Shown: positions 23,826 through 37,279 of the stretch, piece after piece
Layout: every line of letters starts with the position of its first letter
Numbering within the stretch: position 1 is the stretch's first letter
NCBI RefSeq assembly: GCF_051401765.1
Contig: NW_027480438.1
Span: 7,316,001 to 7,380,000 of the forward strand
From: Calliopsis andreniformis
Lineage: Eukaryota > Arthropoda > Insecta > Hymenoptera > Andrenidae
Reading direction: 5' to 3'
Length of the DNA stretch: 64,000 bases
Translations under genes and position numbers: made by a program
The notes under the pieces: model-generated
Databases searched by the model: none
Told to the model about the DNA's origin: nothing
What the model saw: only the letters and a program-made list of their open reading frames with translations

Positions 23826-26800
23826 AAGATTGAGGATTTCGGATTGAGGATTCAGAATTGAGGTTTGAGGACAGAGGATTGAGGATTGATGACTGAGTAT
23901 TGAGGATTGAAGATTGAAGATTGAGGATTGAGGATTGAGGATCGTGGATTGAGGATTGAGGACTGAGGATTGAGGATTGAGAATTGAGGATTGAGGATTG
24001 AGGATTGAAGATGGAGGAATGGGTATTGAAGATTGAAGAATGAGGATTGAGGATTGAGGATTGTGGATTGAGTATTGAAACATGAGAATTCAGGATATTC
24101 TATTGAGTATTGAGAATTGAGTATTGATGGTTGACTATTGAGGATTGATTGTTGAGGGTTGTGTGTTGAGTATTGAGGATTGAGGACTGAGGATTGAGGA
24201 TTGAGGATTGAGGATTGAAGATTGAGTATTGAGGGTTGAAGATTGAGGATGGCAGATAGAAGATTGAGTACTGAGGATGGAAGATTGAGGATTGAGGATT
24301 GATGATAGAGGATTGGGGTTTGAGGATTGACGATTGAGCATTGAGGATTGAGTATTGAGGATTGAGGATTGAGGATTGAGGACTGGCGATTGAGGATTGA
24401 AGATTGAGGATTAAGGATTTAGGATTGGGGATTGAGGATGCTGGATTGGAGATTGATTATTGAGGATTGAAGATTGAGGATTGAGGATTGTGGATTGAGG
24501 ATTGAGAATTGAGAATTGAGGATGACGACTGAGGGTTGAGGATTGAGGTTTGAGGAACGAGGATTGAGGATTGAGTATTGAGGACTAAGGATTGACGATT
24601 GAGTATTGAAGATTGAGGATTGATGACTGAGGATTGACGACTGAGGATTGAGGATTGAGGATTGATGATTGAAGATTGAGTATTGAGGATTGAATGTTGA
24701 GGATTGAGGATTGAGGATTGAGGATTGAGGATTGAGGATTGAGGATTGAAGATTGATGATTAGGGATTGAAGATTATTGAAGATTGATGATTAAGGATTG
24801 AAGATTGGGGATTGAGGATCTAGGATTGGAGATTGATTACTGAGGATTGAAGATTGAGGATTGAGGATTGAGGATTGAGAATTGAGAATTGAGGATGATG
24901 ACTGAGGGTTGAGGATTGAGGTTTGCGGAATGAGGATTGAGGGTTGAGGATTGTGGATTGGGGATTGAGGATTGAGGATTGAGTATTGAAGATTGAGTAT
25001 TGATGCCTGAGGATTGAGGATTGAGGATTGCGGATTGATGGTTGAGGATTGAAGATTGATTATTGATGATTGAAGATTGAGGATTGAGGATTGAGGGTTG
25101 AGGATTGAGGACGAGGACTGACGGTTGAGGATTGAGGTTTGAGGATTGAGGGTTGAGCATTGAGGACTGAGGCTGAGGATTGAGGATTGAGCATAGAGGA
25201 TTGAAGATTGAGGACTGGCGATTGAGGATTGAAGATTCAGGATTATGGATTGAGGATTGGGGATTGAGGATATAGGATTGGAGATTGATTATTGGGGATT
25301 GAATATTGAGGATTGAGGACTGAGGATTGAGAAATGAGAATTGAGGATGAGGACTGAGGGTTGAGGATTGAGGTTTGAGGAACGAGGATTGAGGATTGAG
25401 GATTGAGGACTGAGGATTGACGATTGAGTATTGATGATTGAGGATTTATGACTGAGGATTGAGGATTGTGGATTGAGGATTGAAGGTTGTGAATTGAGGA
25501 TTGAATATTGAGGATTGAGGATTGAGGATTGATGATTGAGGACAGAGGATTGACGATTGAGTATTGAAGATTGAGGATTTATGACTGAGGATTGAGGATT
25601 AAGGATTGAAGATTGTGGATTGAGGATCTAGGATTGGAGATTGATTATTGAGGATTGAAGATTGAGGTTTGAGGATTGAGGATTGAGAATTGAGAATAGA
25701 GAATTGAGGATGAGAACTGAGGGTTGAGGATTGAGGTTTGAGGGATGAGGATTGAGGGTTGAGGATTGAGGGTTGAGGATTGAGGATTGAGGATTGAGTA
25801 TTGAAGATTGAGTATTGATGCCTGAGGATTGAGGATTGGGGATTGAGGATTGAGGATTGAGGATTGAAGATTGAGTATTGGGGATTGAAGATTGAGGATT
25901 GAGGATTGAGGATTGAGGATGGAGAATGAGGACTGACGGTTGAGGGTTGAGGTTTGAGGATTGAGGATTGAGGATTGAGTATTGAAAATTGAGTATTGAT
26001 GCCTGAGGATTGAGGATTGAGGATTGAGAGTTGAGGATCGATGACTGAAGATTGAGAATTGAGGGTTGATGGTTGAGTATTGAGGATTGAGGATTGAGGA
26101 TTGAGGATTGAGTATTGAAGATTGAGGATTGATGATTGAGGATTGAGGATTGAGGACTGAGTGCTGAAGATTGAGGATTCAGGGTTGAGGATTCAGAATG
26201 GAGGTTTGAGGACAGAGGATTGAGGATTGATGACTGAGGATTGAGGATTGAGGACTGAGGATTGAGGATTGAGGATTGAGGATTGAGGATTGAGGATTGA
26301 GGATTGAGGATTGAGGATTGAGTATTGAGGATTGAGGATTGAGGATTGAGGATTGAAGATTGAGTATTGAGGATTGAAGAATGAGGATTGAGGATTGAGT
26401 ATTGAGGATTGAGGATTGAGGATTGAAGATTGAGGATTGGTGATTGAGGATTGACGATTGAGGACTGAGTATTGAGGATTGAGAATTGAGGATTGAGGAT
26501 TGAAGTTTGAGGATTGAGGATTGAAGAATGAGTATTGATGATTGAAGGTTGAGGATTGAGGATTGAGGATTGAATATTGAGGATTGAGGTTTGAGGATTG
26601 AGAATGGAGGATTGAGGACGTGGACTGAGGGTTGAGCATTGATGTTTGAGGTCTGAGGATTGAGGTTTAAGGATTGAGGATTGAGAATTGAGGATCGAGG
26701 ATTGAGGATTGAAGATTGAGAATTGAGGATTGAGGACTGAGAATTGAAGATTGCGGATTGCGGATTGACGATTGAGGATTGAGGATTGAGGATTGCAGAT

Positions 26801-28110
26801 AGAAGATTGAGTACTGAGGATTAATGATTGAGGATTGAGGATTGTGGATTGAGGATTGAAGATTGAGTATTGATGATAGAGGATTGGGGTTTGAGGATTG
26901 ACGATTGAGCATTGAGGATTGAGTATTGAGGATTGCAGAATGAGGATTGAGGATTGAGGATTGAAGAATCTGGATTGATGATTGAGGATTGAGGATTGAT
27001 GAGTGGGGATTGAGGATTGAGGATTGAGGATTGAGGATTGAGCATTGAAGATTGAGTATTGAGGAATGAAGACTGATTGTTGAGTATTGAGAATTCAGGA
27101 TTGATGGTTGAGCATTGAGGATTGAAGGTTGAGGTTTGTGTGTTGAATGTTGAGGATTGAGGATTTCAGGATTGAGGATTTAGGATTGAAGATTGAGTAC
27201 TGAGGATTGAAGATTGCGGATTGCGGATTGAGGATTGAGGATTGAGGACTGAGGATTGAGGATTGAGGATTGAGCATTGAGGATTTAAGATTGATGACAG
27301 GGGATTGAGGATTGAAGATTGAGGATTAAGGATTGAGGATTGGGGATTGGGGATCTAGGATTGGAGATTGATTATTGAGGATTGAAGGTTGAGGATTGAG
27401 GATTGAGGATTGAGAATTGAGAATTGAGGATGAGGACTGAGGGTTGAGGATTGAGGATTGAAAATTGAGGATTGAGGTTTGAGGACAGAGGATTGAGGAT
27501 TGATGACTGAGGATTGAGGATTGAGGACTGAGGATTGAGGATTGAGGATTGAGGATTGAGGATTGAGGATTGAGGATTGAGGATTGAGGATTGAGGATTG
27601 AGTATTGAGGATTGAGGATTGAGAATTGAGGATTGAAGATTGAGTATTGAGGATTGAAGAATGAGGATTGAGGATTGAGTATTGAGGATTGAGGATTGAA
27701 GATTGAGGATTGAGGACTGAAGATTGAGTGTTGAGGATTGAAGACTGACGATTGAGTATTGAGGATTGAGGATTGAGGATTGAGGATTGAGGATTGAAGA
27801 TTGAGTATTGAGGATTGAAGATGGAGGATTGAGGATTGAGGATTGAGAATTGAGGATTGAGGACGTGGACTGAGGGTTGAGTATTGATGTTTGAGGTCTG
27901 GGGATTGAGGATTGAGGATTGAGGATTGAGAATTGAGGATCGAGGATTGAGGATTGAAGATTGAGAATTGAGGATTGAGGGTTGAGGATTGAAGATTGCG
28001 GATTGCGGATTGAGGATTGAGGATTGAGGATTGAGGTTTGAGGATTGATGATAGAGGATTGGGGATTGAGGATTGACGATTGAGGATTGAGGATTGAGGA
28101 TTGAAGATTG

Positions 28111-28222
28111 AGGACTGAGTGTTGAGGTTTGAGTGATGAGAATTGATGTCTGTGTATTGAGATTTGAAGATTGAAAATTGGGGATTCAGTATTGAAAGCT
28201 GAGAATTCAGGATATTCTGTTG
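28111..28222 (-). repeat. A/B hybrid element, 112 bp (inverted)
   Basis: Partner of the element at 15363, 12748 bp away. It differs by a few substitutions, such as GGGGATTCAG for GGGGATTGAG. Confidence 0.8.
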
Positions 28223-28607
28223 AGTATTGAGAATTGAGCATTGATGGTTGAGGTCTGAGGATTGAAGGTTGAGGATTCAGGATTGAGGATTCAGAATTGA
28301 GTTTTGAGGACTGAGGATTGAGGATTGAAGATTGAGTATTGAGGATTGAAGATAGAAGATTGAGGATTGAGGATTGAGGATTGAGGATTGAAGATTGAGG
28401 ATTGGGTATTGAGGATTGAAGAATGAGGATTGGGGATTGAGGATTGATGATTGAGTGTTGAGGATTGAAGACTGACGATTGAGTATTGAGGATTGAGGGT
28501 TGAGGATTGAGGATTGAGGATTGAAGATTGAGTATTGAGGATTGAAGGTTGAGGATTGAGGATTGAGGATTGAGGATTGAGGATTGAGGCTTGAAGATTG
28601 AGGATTG

Positions 28608-28761
28608 GCGACTGAGGGTTGAGGGCTGAGTGATGAGAATTGATGTTTGTGGATAGAGATTTGAAGATTGCAGATTGAGTATTGAGTATTGAAAACTGTG
28701 AATTGATGATATTCTATTGAGGATTGAGGATTGACAACTGATTGTTGAGGACTGAGGGCTG
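28608..28761 (-). repeat. B element, block 2
   Basis: Partner of the copy at 15860, 12748 bp away, including the CAGTCGC variant. Confidence 0.83.
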
Positions 28762-29249
28762 AAGAATGAGGATTCAGGATTGAGGATTCAGGATTGAGGT
28801 TTGAGGACTGAGGATTGAGGATTAAGGATTGAGGATTGAGGTTTGAGGATTGAAGATTGAGGATTGAGGATTGAGTGTTGTGGATTGAGGACGAGGACTG
28901 AGGGTTGAGTATTGACGTTTGAGGTCTGAATATTGAGGATTGAGGATTGATGATTGAGGATTGAGGATTGAGGATTGTGGACTGGGGATTGAGGATTGAA
29001 GATTGAGGATTAAGGACTGAGGATTGGGGACTGAGGATCTAGGATTGGAGATTGATTATTGAGGATTGAAGATTGAGAATTGAGGATTGAGGATTGAGAA
29101 TTGAGAATTAAGGATGAGGACTGAGGGCTGAAGATTGAGGTTTGAGGAATGAGAATTGAGGATTGAGTATTGAGGATTGATGATTGAGGATTGAAGATTC
29201 AGTATTGAGGATTGAAGATTGAGAATTGAGGATTGAGGATTGAACATTG

Positions 29250-29403
29250 AGGACTGAGTGTTGAGGGTCGAGTGATGGGAATTGATGTTTGTGGATAGAG
29301 ATTTGAAGATTGCAGATTGAGTATTAAGTATTGAAAACTGTGAATTGAGGATTTTCTATTGAGGATTGAGGATTGACAACTGATTGTTGAGGACTGAGTG
29401 CTG
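29250..29403 (-). repeat. B element, block 2
   Basis: Partner of the copy at 16502, 12748 bp away, with the same tail variants. Confidence 0.83.
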
Positions 29404-29585
29404 AAGATTGAGGATTCAGGGTTGAGGATTCAGAATTGAGGTTTGAGGACAGAGGATTGAGGATTGATGACTGAGGATTGAGGATTGAGGACTGAGGATT
29501 GAGGATTGAGGATTGAGGATTGAGGATTGAGGATTGAGGATTGAGGATTGAGGATTGAGTATTGAGGATTGAGGATTGAGGATTT

Positions 29586-29613
29586 ACAACTGATTGTTGA
29601 GGAATGTGGGCTG
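29586..29613 (-). repeat. Truncated B element (4 heptads)
   Basis: Only the first four heptads (minus-strand sense) are present: top strand ACAACTG, ATTGTTG, AGGAATG, TGGGCTG. The cut coincides with the right end of the 12748-bp-offset duplication at 29584, so a recombination joint falls here. Confidence 0.75.
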
Positions 29614-31416
29614 AAGATTGGGGATTCAGGATTGTGGATTCAGAATTGGGGTTTGAGGACTGAGGATAGAGGTTTGAAGATTGAGTATTGAGGATTGAAC
29701 ATTGAAGATTGAGGATTGAGGATTGAGGATTGAAGATTGAGGATTCAGGAGGAAGGCTGACGGTTGAGGATTGATGTTTGCGGACTGAAGACAGCGGATT
29801 GAGAATTGAGGATTGAGGATTGAAGTTTGAGGATTGAGGATTGAAGATTGAGTATTGATGATTGAAGATTGAGGATTGAGGATTGAAGATTGAGGATTGA
29901 GGTTTGAGGATTGAGAATGGAGGATTGAGGACGTGGACTGAGGGTTGAGTAGTGATGTTTGAGGTCTGGGGATTGAGGTTTGAGGATTGAGGATTGAGAA
30001 TTGAGGATCGAGGATTGAGGATTGAAGATTGAGAATTGAGGATTGAGGACTGAGAATTGAAGATTGCGGATTGCGGATTGAGGATTGAGGATTGAGGATT
30101 GAGGATTGCAGATAGAAGATTGAGTACTGAGGATTGATGATTGAGGATTGAGGATTGTGGATTGAGGATTGAAGGTTGAGTATTGATGATAGAGGATTGG
30201 GGTTTGAGGATTGACGATTGAGCATTGAGGATTGAGTATTGAGGATTGCAGAATGAGGATTGAGGATTGAGGATTGAAGAATGAGGATTGATGATTGAGG
30301 ATTGAGGATTGATGAGTGGGGATTGAGGATTGAGGATTGAGGATTGAGGATTGAGCATTGAAGATTGAGTATTGAGGATATGAAGACTGATGGTTGAGTA
30401 TTGAGAATTCAGGATTGATGGTTGAGCATTGAGGATTGAAGGTTGAGGTTTGTGTGTTGAATGTCGAGGATTGAGGATTTCAGGATTGAGGATTTAGGAT
30501 TGAAGATTGAGTATTGACGATTGAAGATTGCGGATTGCGGATTGAGGATTGAGGATTGAGGACTGAGGATTGAGGATTGAGGATTGAGCATTGAGGAATT
30601 AGGATTGAGGACTGGGGATTGAGGATTGAAGATTGAGGATTAAGGATTGAGGATTGGGGATTGGGGATCTAGGATTGGAGATTGATTATTGGGGATTGAA
30701 GATTGAGGATTGAGGATTGAGGATTGAGAATTGAGAATTGAGGATGAGGACTGAGGGTTGAGGATTGAGGATTGAAAATTGAGGATTGAGGATTGAGGAT
30801 TGAGGATTGAGGATTGAGGATTGAGGATTGAGGATGAAGGCTGACGGTTGAGGATTGATGTTTGAGGACTGAAGACTGCGGATTGAGGATTGAGGATTGA
30901 GGATTGAATATTGATGATTGAGGATCGAGGATTGAGGATTGAGGGTTGTGGATTGAGGACGAGGACTGAGGGTTGAATATTGATATTTGAGGTCTGAGGA
31001 TTGAGGATTGAGGACTGAGAATTGAGGATTGAGTATTGAGGATTGAAGATTGAAGATTGGGTATTGAAGATTGAAGAATGAGGTTTGAGGGTTGAGGATT
31101 GAGGATTGAGGATTGCAGATTGAGTATTGAGGATTTAAGACTGAGGATTGAGGATTGAGGATTGAGGATTGAGGATTGAGGACTGAGGATTGAGGATTGA
31201 GGATTGAAGATTGAGTATTGAGGATTGAAGATTGAGGATTGAGGATTGAGGATTGAGGATTGAATATTGAGGATTGGGGATTGAGGATTGACGGTTGAGG
31301 ACTGAGAATTGAGGATTGAGAATTGAGGATTGAGGATTGAATGTTGAGGATTGAGGATTGAAGATTGAGTATTGATGATTGAAGATTGAGGATTGAGGAT
31401 TGAGGATTGAACATTG

Positions 31417-31563
31417 AGGACTGAGTGTTGAGTGATGAAAATTGATGTTTGTGGATAGAGGTTGGAAGATTGCAAATTGAGTATTGAGTATTGAAAACTG
31501 TGAAATGAGGATATTCTATTGAGGATTGAGGATTTACAACTGATTGTTGAGGAATGTGGGCTG
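31417..31563 (-). repeat. B element, block 2, 21-heptad form
   Basis: This copy is 147 bp and lacks the same tail heptad as the copy at 19692. It shares the TGGGCTG end. Confidence 0.8.
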
Positions 31564-31805
31564 AAGATTGGGGATTCAGGATTGAGGATTCAGAATTGAG
31601 GTTTGAGGACTGAGGATAGAGGATTGAAGGTTGAGTATTGAGGATTGAGGACTGAGAATTGAGGATTGAGGATTAGGGCTGACGGTTGAGGATTGATGTT
31701 TGTGGACTGAAGACAGCGGATTGAGGATTGAGAATTGAGGATTGAGGATTGAGGATTGAAGATTGAGAATTGAGGATCGAGGATTGAGGATTGAAGATTG
31801 AGAAT

Positions 31806-32993
31806 TGAGGATTGAGGGTTGAGGATTGAAGATTGAGTGTTGAGGATTGAAGATTGAGGATTGAGGACTGAAGATTGAGTGTTGAGGATTGAAGACTGAC
31901 GATTGAGTATTGAGGATTGAGGATTGAGGATTGAGGATTGAGGATTGAAGATTGAGTATTGAGGATTGATGATTGAGGATTGAGGATTGAGGATTGAGAA
32001 TTGAGGATTGAGGACGTGGACTGAGGGTTGAGTATTGATGTTTGAGGTCTGGGGATTGAGGATTGAGGATTGAGGATTGAGAATTGAGGATCGAGGATTG
32101 AGGATTGAAGATTGAGAATTGAGGATTGAGGATTGAGGATTGAAGATTGCGGATTGCGGATTGAGGATTGAGGACTGAGGATTGAGGATTGAGGATTGAG
32201 CATTGAAGATTGAGTATTGAGGATTGAAGACTGATGGTTGAGTATTGAGAATTCAGGATTAATGGTTGAGCATTGAGGATTGAATGTTGAGGGTTGTGTG
32301 TAGAATGTTGAGGATTGAGGATTTCAGGATTGAGGATTTAGGATTGAAGATTGAGTACTGAGTATTGAAGATTGCGGATTGCGGATTGAGGATTGAGGAT
32401 TGAGGATTGAGGGTTGAGGATTGAAGATTGAGTGTTGAGGATTGAAGATTGAGGATTGAGGACTGAAGATTGAGTGTTGAGGATTGAAGACTGACGATTG
32501 AGTATCGAGGATTGAGGATTGAGGATTGAGGATTGAGGATTGAAGATTGAGTATTGAGGATTGATGATTGAGGATTGAGGATTGAGGATTGAGAATTGAG
32601 GATTGAGGACGTGGACTGAGGGTTGAGTATTGATGTTTGAGGTCTGGGGATTGAGGATTGAGGATTGAGGATTGAGAATTGAGGATCGAGGATTGAGGAT
32701 TGAAGATTGAGAATTGAGGATTGAGGATTGAGGATTGAAGATTGCGGATTGCGGATTGAGGGTTGAGGATTGAGGATTGAGGATTGAGGATTGAGCATTG
32801 AAGATTGAGTATTGAGGATTGAAGACTGATGGTTGAGTATTGAGTATTCAGGATTAATGGTTGAGCATTGAGGATTGAATGTTGAGGGTCGTGTGTAGAA
32901 TGTTGAGGATTGAGGATTTCAGGATTGAGGATTTAGGATTGAAAATTGAGTACTGAGGATTGAAGACTGCGGACTGCGGATTGAGGATTGAGG
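31806..32993 (-). repeat. 595-bp tandem duplication
   Basis: Two units of 595 bp (85 heptads), about 31806-32400 and 32401-32993. A related copy lies near 20050-20600, offset 11767 bp (1681 heptads). Confidence 0.78.
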
Positions 32994-33318
32994 ATTGAGG
33001 ACTGAGGATTGAGGATTGATGATTGAGGATTGAGGATTGAGGATTGTGGACTGGGGATTGAGGATTGAAGATTGAGGATTAAGGACTGATGATTGGGGAC
33101 TGAGGATCTAGGATTGGAGATTGATTATTGAGGATTGAAGATTGAGAATTGAGGATTGAGTATTGAGAATTGAGAATTAAGGATGAGGACTGAGGGTTGA
33201 AGATTGAGGTCTGAGGAATGAGGATTGAGGATTGAGTATTGAGGATTGATGATTGAGGATTGAAGATTCAGTATTGAGGATTGAAGATTGAGAATTGAGG
33301 ATTGAGGATTGAACATTG

Positions 33319-33367
33319 AGGACTGAGTGTTGAGGGTCGAGTGATGGGAATTGATGTTTGTGGATAG
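33319..33367 (-). repeat. B element cut by the polarity switch (7 heptads)
   Basis: Seven tail heptads (top strand AGGACTG through TGGATAG) remain. The next base begins the oppositely oriented block 3. It matches the copies at 16502 and 29250, which continue uninterrupted. Confidence 0.82.
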
Positions 33368-33368
33368 A
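33364..33368. other. Divergent polarity switch with ATAGA microhomology
   Basis: To the left the sequence matches block 2 copies through 29299, which continue into AGATTTG. To the right it matches block 1 from 5088, which is preceded by CAATACTCA. The five bases ATAGA are common to both parents, so the joint lies somewhere within them. The left side is a B element cut after exactly seven heptads (33319-33367). Confidence 0.85.
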
Positions 33369-35506
33369 ACATCCTGAATTCTCCGGATTCAACACTCAAA
33401 ACTCAAACCTCAAACCTCAGACATCATCCTCAATCCTCAATCCTCAATCGTGAATCCTCAACCTTCAATCCTCAACACTAAACCTTCAACCCTCAATCCT
33501 CCACCCTCAATCGTCAATCCGCAATCCTCCATCCTCAGTCATCAATCCTCAACCTTCAATATTCAATCCTCAATCCTCAATCCTCAATCCCCAATCCTCA
33601 ATCCTCATTCCTCAAACCTCAGTCCCCAAACCTCAGTCCTCATCCTCAATTCTCAATCCTCAATCCTCAATCCTCAAACCACAATCCTCAACCGCCAGTC
33701 CTCGTCCTCAACACTCAACCCTCAATCCTCAATCCTGAATCTTCAATCATCAATACTCAATCTTCAATCCTCAATCCTCAATCCTCAATCCTCATTCCTC
33801 AAACCTCAATCCTCAATCCTCAATCCTTAATCCTCAATTTTGAATCCTCAATCCCCAGTCCCCAATCTTCAATCCTCAATGCTCAATCCTCAATCCTCAA
33901 TCCTCAGTCCTCAATCCTCAATCCTCAATCCTCAATCCTCAATCGTCAGTCTTCAATCCTCAATACTCAATCTTCAATCCTCAATCCTGAATCCTCAATC
34001 CTCAATCCTCATTCTGCAATCCTCAATACCCAATCCTCAATCTTCAATCCTCAATCCTCAATCCTCAATTCTCTATACTCAATCCTCAGACCTCAGTCCT
34101 CAAACCTCAATCCTCAACCCTCAGCCCTCATCCTCAATCCTCAATCCTCAATCCTCAATCTTCAATCCTCAATACTCAATCTTCAATCCTCAATCCTCAA
34201 TTCTCAATCCACAATCCTCAATCCTCAATCCTCAATAATCAATCTCCAATCCTAGATCCCCTATCCCCAATCCTCAATCCTTAATCCTCAATCTTCAATC
34301 CTCAATCCCCAGTCATCAATCTTAAATCCTCAATCCTCAATCCTCAATCCTCAATCCTCATTCTTCAATCCTCAATACTCAATCTTCAATCCTCAAACCT
34401 CAATCCTCAATCCTCAGTCCTCAATCCTCAATCCTCGATCTTCAATCATCAATATTCAATCTTCAATCCTCAATCCTCAATCCTCAATCCTCAATCCTCA
34501 ATCCTCAACCTTCAATCCTCAATCATCAATCCTCAATCCTCAACTCTCAGTCCTCATCCTCAATTCTCAATTCTCAATTCTCAATCCTCAATCCTCAATC
34601 CTGAATTTTCAATCCTCAATAATCTATCTCCAATCCTAGATCCCCAATCCCCAATCCTCAATCCTTAATCCTCAATCTTCAATCCTCAATCCCCAGTCAT
34701 CAATCTTAAATCCTCAATCCTCAATCCTCAATCCTCAATCCTCATTCTTCAATCCTCAATACTCAATCTTCAATCCTCAAACCTCAATCCTCAATCCTCA
34801 ATCCTCAATCCTCAATCCTCAATCCTCAATCTTCAATCCTCAATACTCAATCTGCAATCCTCAATCCTCAACCCTCAACCCTCATTCTTCAATCTTCAAT
34901 ACCCAATCCTCAATCTTCAATTCTCAATACTCAATCCTTAATCCTCAATCCTCAATCCTCAATCCTCAGACCTCAAACATCAATATTCAACCCTCAGTCC
35001 TCGTCCTCAATCCACAACACTCAATCCTCAATCCTCGATCTTCAATCATCAATATTCAATCTTCAATCCTCAATCCTCAATCCTCAATCCTCAATCCTCA
35101 ATCCTCAATCTTCAATCCTCAATCCTCAATCCTCAATCGTCAATCCTCAATCTTCAATCCTCAACACTCAGTCTTCAATCCTCAATCCTCAATCTTCAAT
35201 CCTCAATACTCAATCTTCAATCCTCAATCCTTAATACTCAACCCTCAATCCTCATTCTTCAATCCTCAATACCCAATCTTCAATCTTCAATCCTCAATCC
35301 TCAATTCGCAATCCTCAATCCTCATTCCTCAGTCCTCAAGCATCAATACTCAACCCTCAGTCCTCGTCCTCAATCCACAACCCTCAATCCTGAATCCTCG
35401 ATTTTCTTTCATCAATATTCAACCTTCAATCCTCAATCCTCAGTACTCAATACTCAATCATCAATACTCAACCATCAATACTCAATTCTCAATACTCAAT
35501 AGGTTA

Positions 35507-35522
35507 TCCTGAATTCTCAGGA
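35507..35522. repeat. 16-bp inverted repeat, A-type head
   Basis: Same 16 bp as at 666, preceded here by CAATAGG TTA instead of CAATAGA ATA. Confidence 0.8.
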
Positions 35523-35788
35523 TTCAATACTCAAAAATCAATCCTCAACCCTCAGCCCTCATTCTGAATCCTCAATCCTCAATCCTCAATCCTCAATTAT
35601 CAATCCTCAATCCTCAACCCTCAGTCCTCATCCTCAATTCTCAATTCTCAATCCTCAATCCTCAATCCTCAATCTTCAATCCTCAATAATCAATCTCCAA
35701 TCCTAGATCCTCAATGCTCAATCCTCAATCGTCAATCCTCAATCCCCAATCCTCAATCTTCAATCCTCAACACTCAATCTTCAATACT

Positions 35789-35865
35789 CAATCCTCAATC
35801 CTCAATCCTCAATCCTCAATCCTCAATCCTCAATCCTCAATCCTCAATCCTCAATCCTCAATCCT
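35789..35865 (+). repeat. Eleven perfect CAATCCT monomers
   Basis: One of the longest uninterrupted consensus runs I could find (77 bp), bounded by CAATACT on both sides. Confidence 0.85.
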
Positions 35866-36404
35866 CAATACTCAATAATCAATCCTGAATCCTTAATATT
35901 CAATCCTCAATCCTCAATCCTCAATCCTCAATCCTCAATCTTCAATCCTCAACACTCAATCTTCAATCCTCAATCCTCAAACCTCAATCCTCAATACTCA
36001 ATCCTCAATCCTCAATCCTCAATCGTCAATCCTCAATACTCAATACTCAATCCTGAATCCTCAATATTCAACACACAACCCACAACCATCAATTCTCAAT
36101 ACTCAACCATCAATCCTCAATTCTCAATACTCAATAGAATATCCTGAATTCTCATGGTTCAATACTCAATCCACAATATTCAATAATCAAATCTCAATCC
36201 TCAAACGTCAATTCTCAACACTCAATCCTCAGCACTCAGTCCTCTCTCTTCAATCCTCCATCCTCAATCCTCAATCCTCAAGACTCAACCCTCAATCCTC
36301 AATCCTCAAACCTCAAGAGTCAACCGTCAATCCTCAAACCTCAAACCTCAATTCTCAGTCCTCAAACCTCAATCCCGAATCCTCAACACTGAATCCTCAA
36401 TCTT

Positions 36405-36558
36405 CAGCCCTCAGTCCTCAACAATCAATTGTCAATCCTCAATCCTCAATAGAATATCCTCAATTCACAGTTTTCAGTACTCAATCACCATTCTTCAATC
36501 TTCAAATCTCAATCCACAAACATCAATTCTCATCACTCAACCCTCAACACTCAGTCGT
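36405..36558 (+). repeat. B element, block 3, dyad member 1
   Basis: Full 22 heptads. The block 3 first-member subtype has CAATTGT after CAACAAT and CAATCAC CATTCTT in place of CAATACT CAATCTG. Its partner starts 721 bp downstream. Confidence 0.85.
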
Positions 36559-37125
36559 CAATCTTCAATCCTCAATCCTCAATCCTCAATCCTCAATCCT
36601 CAATCTTCAATCCTCAACACACAATCTTCAATCATCAATCCGCAATTCTCAGTCCCCAATACTCAATCCTCAATCGTCAATCCTCAATCCCCAATCCTCA
36701 ATCTTCATTCCTCAATCCTCAATCCTTAATCCTCAATCCTCAATCTTCAATCCTCAATACTCAATCTTCAATCCTCAATCCTCAATCCTCAATCCTCAAT
36801 CCTCAATCCTCAATCCTCAATACTCAACACACAACCCTCAACCATCATTCCTCAATACTCAACCATCAATACTCCATTCTCAATACTCAATAGAATATCC
36901 TGAATTCTCATGTTGCAATACTCAGTCCACAATATTCAATAATCAAATCTCAATCCTCAAACATCAATTCTCATCACTCAATCCTCAATACTCAGTCCTC
37001 TCTCTTCAATCTTCCATCATCAATACTCCATCCTCAAGCGTCAATCCTCAATCCTCAATCCTCAACCCTCAATCCTCAGTCCTCAAACCTCAATTCCGAA
37101 TCCTCAATCCTGAATCCTCAATCTT

Positions 37126-37279
37126 CATCCCTCAGTCCGCAACAATCAATTGTCAATCCTTAATCCTCAATAGAATATCCTCAATTCACAGTTTTCAATA
37201 CTCAATCTCCAACCTTCAATCTTCAAATCTCAATCCACAAACATCAATCCTCATCACTCAACCCTCAACACTCAGTCGT
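37126..37279 (+). repeat. B element, block 3, dyad member 2
   Basis: Full 22 heptads. The second-member subtype starts CATCCCT CAGTCCG, has CAATCTC CAACCTT in the centre and ends CAGTCGT. Confidence 0.85.

Larger units (their letters stand above)
28009..29584 (-). repeat. 1.58-kb duplication, right copy (offset 12748)
   Basis: Partner of 15261-16836. At 29585 the sequence switches directly into a truncated B element. Part of it (about 28946-29299) recurs a third time at about 33015-33368, ending at the polarity switch. Confidence 0.82.
13271..33368 (-). repeat. Heptanucleotide satellite, block 2 (inverted)
   Basis: The same satellite in opposite orientation: the top strand reads AGGATTG and is almost free of C. 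It carries the same landmark elements, reverse-complemented, as block 1: eleven full or near-full B elements, two partial ones and five A/B hybrids. It is therefore the same family inverted, not a different satellite. Internal duplications have offsets of 1092, 595 and 12748 bp. Stop-free frames change to the minus strand exactly with the polarity, as expected if they are a by-product of the monomer. No gene or mobile element is visible. Confidence 0.97.
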
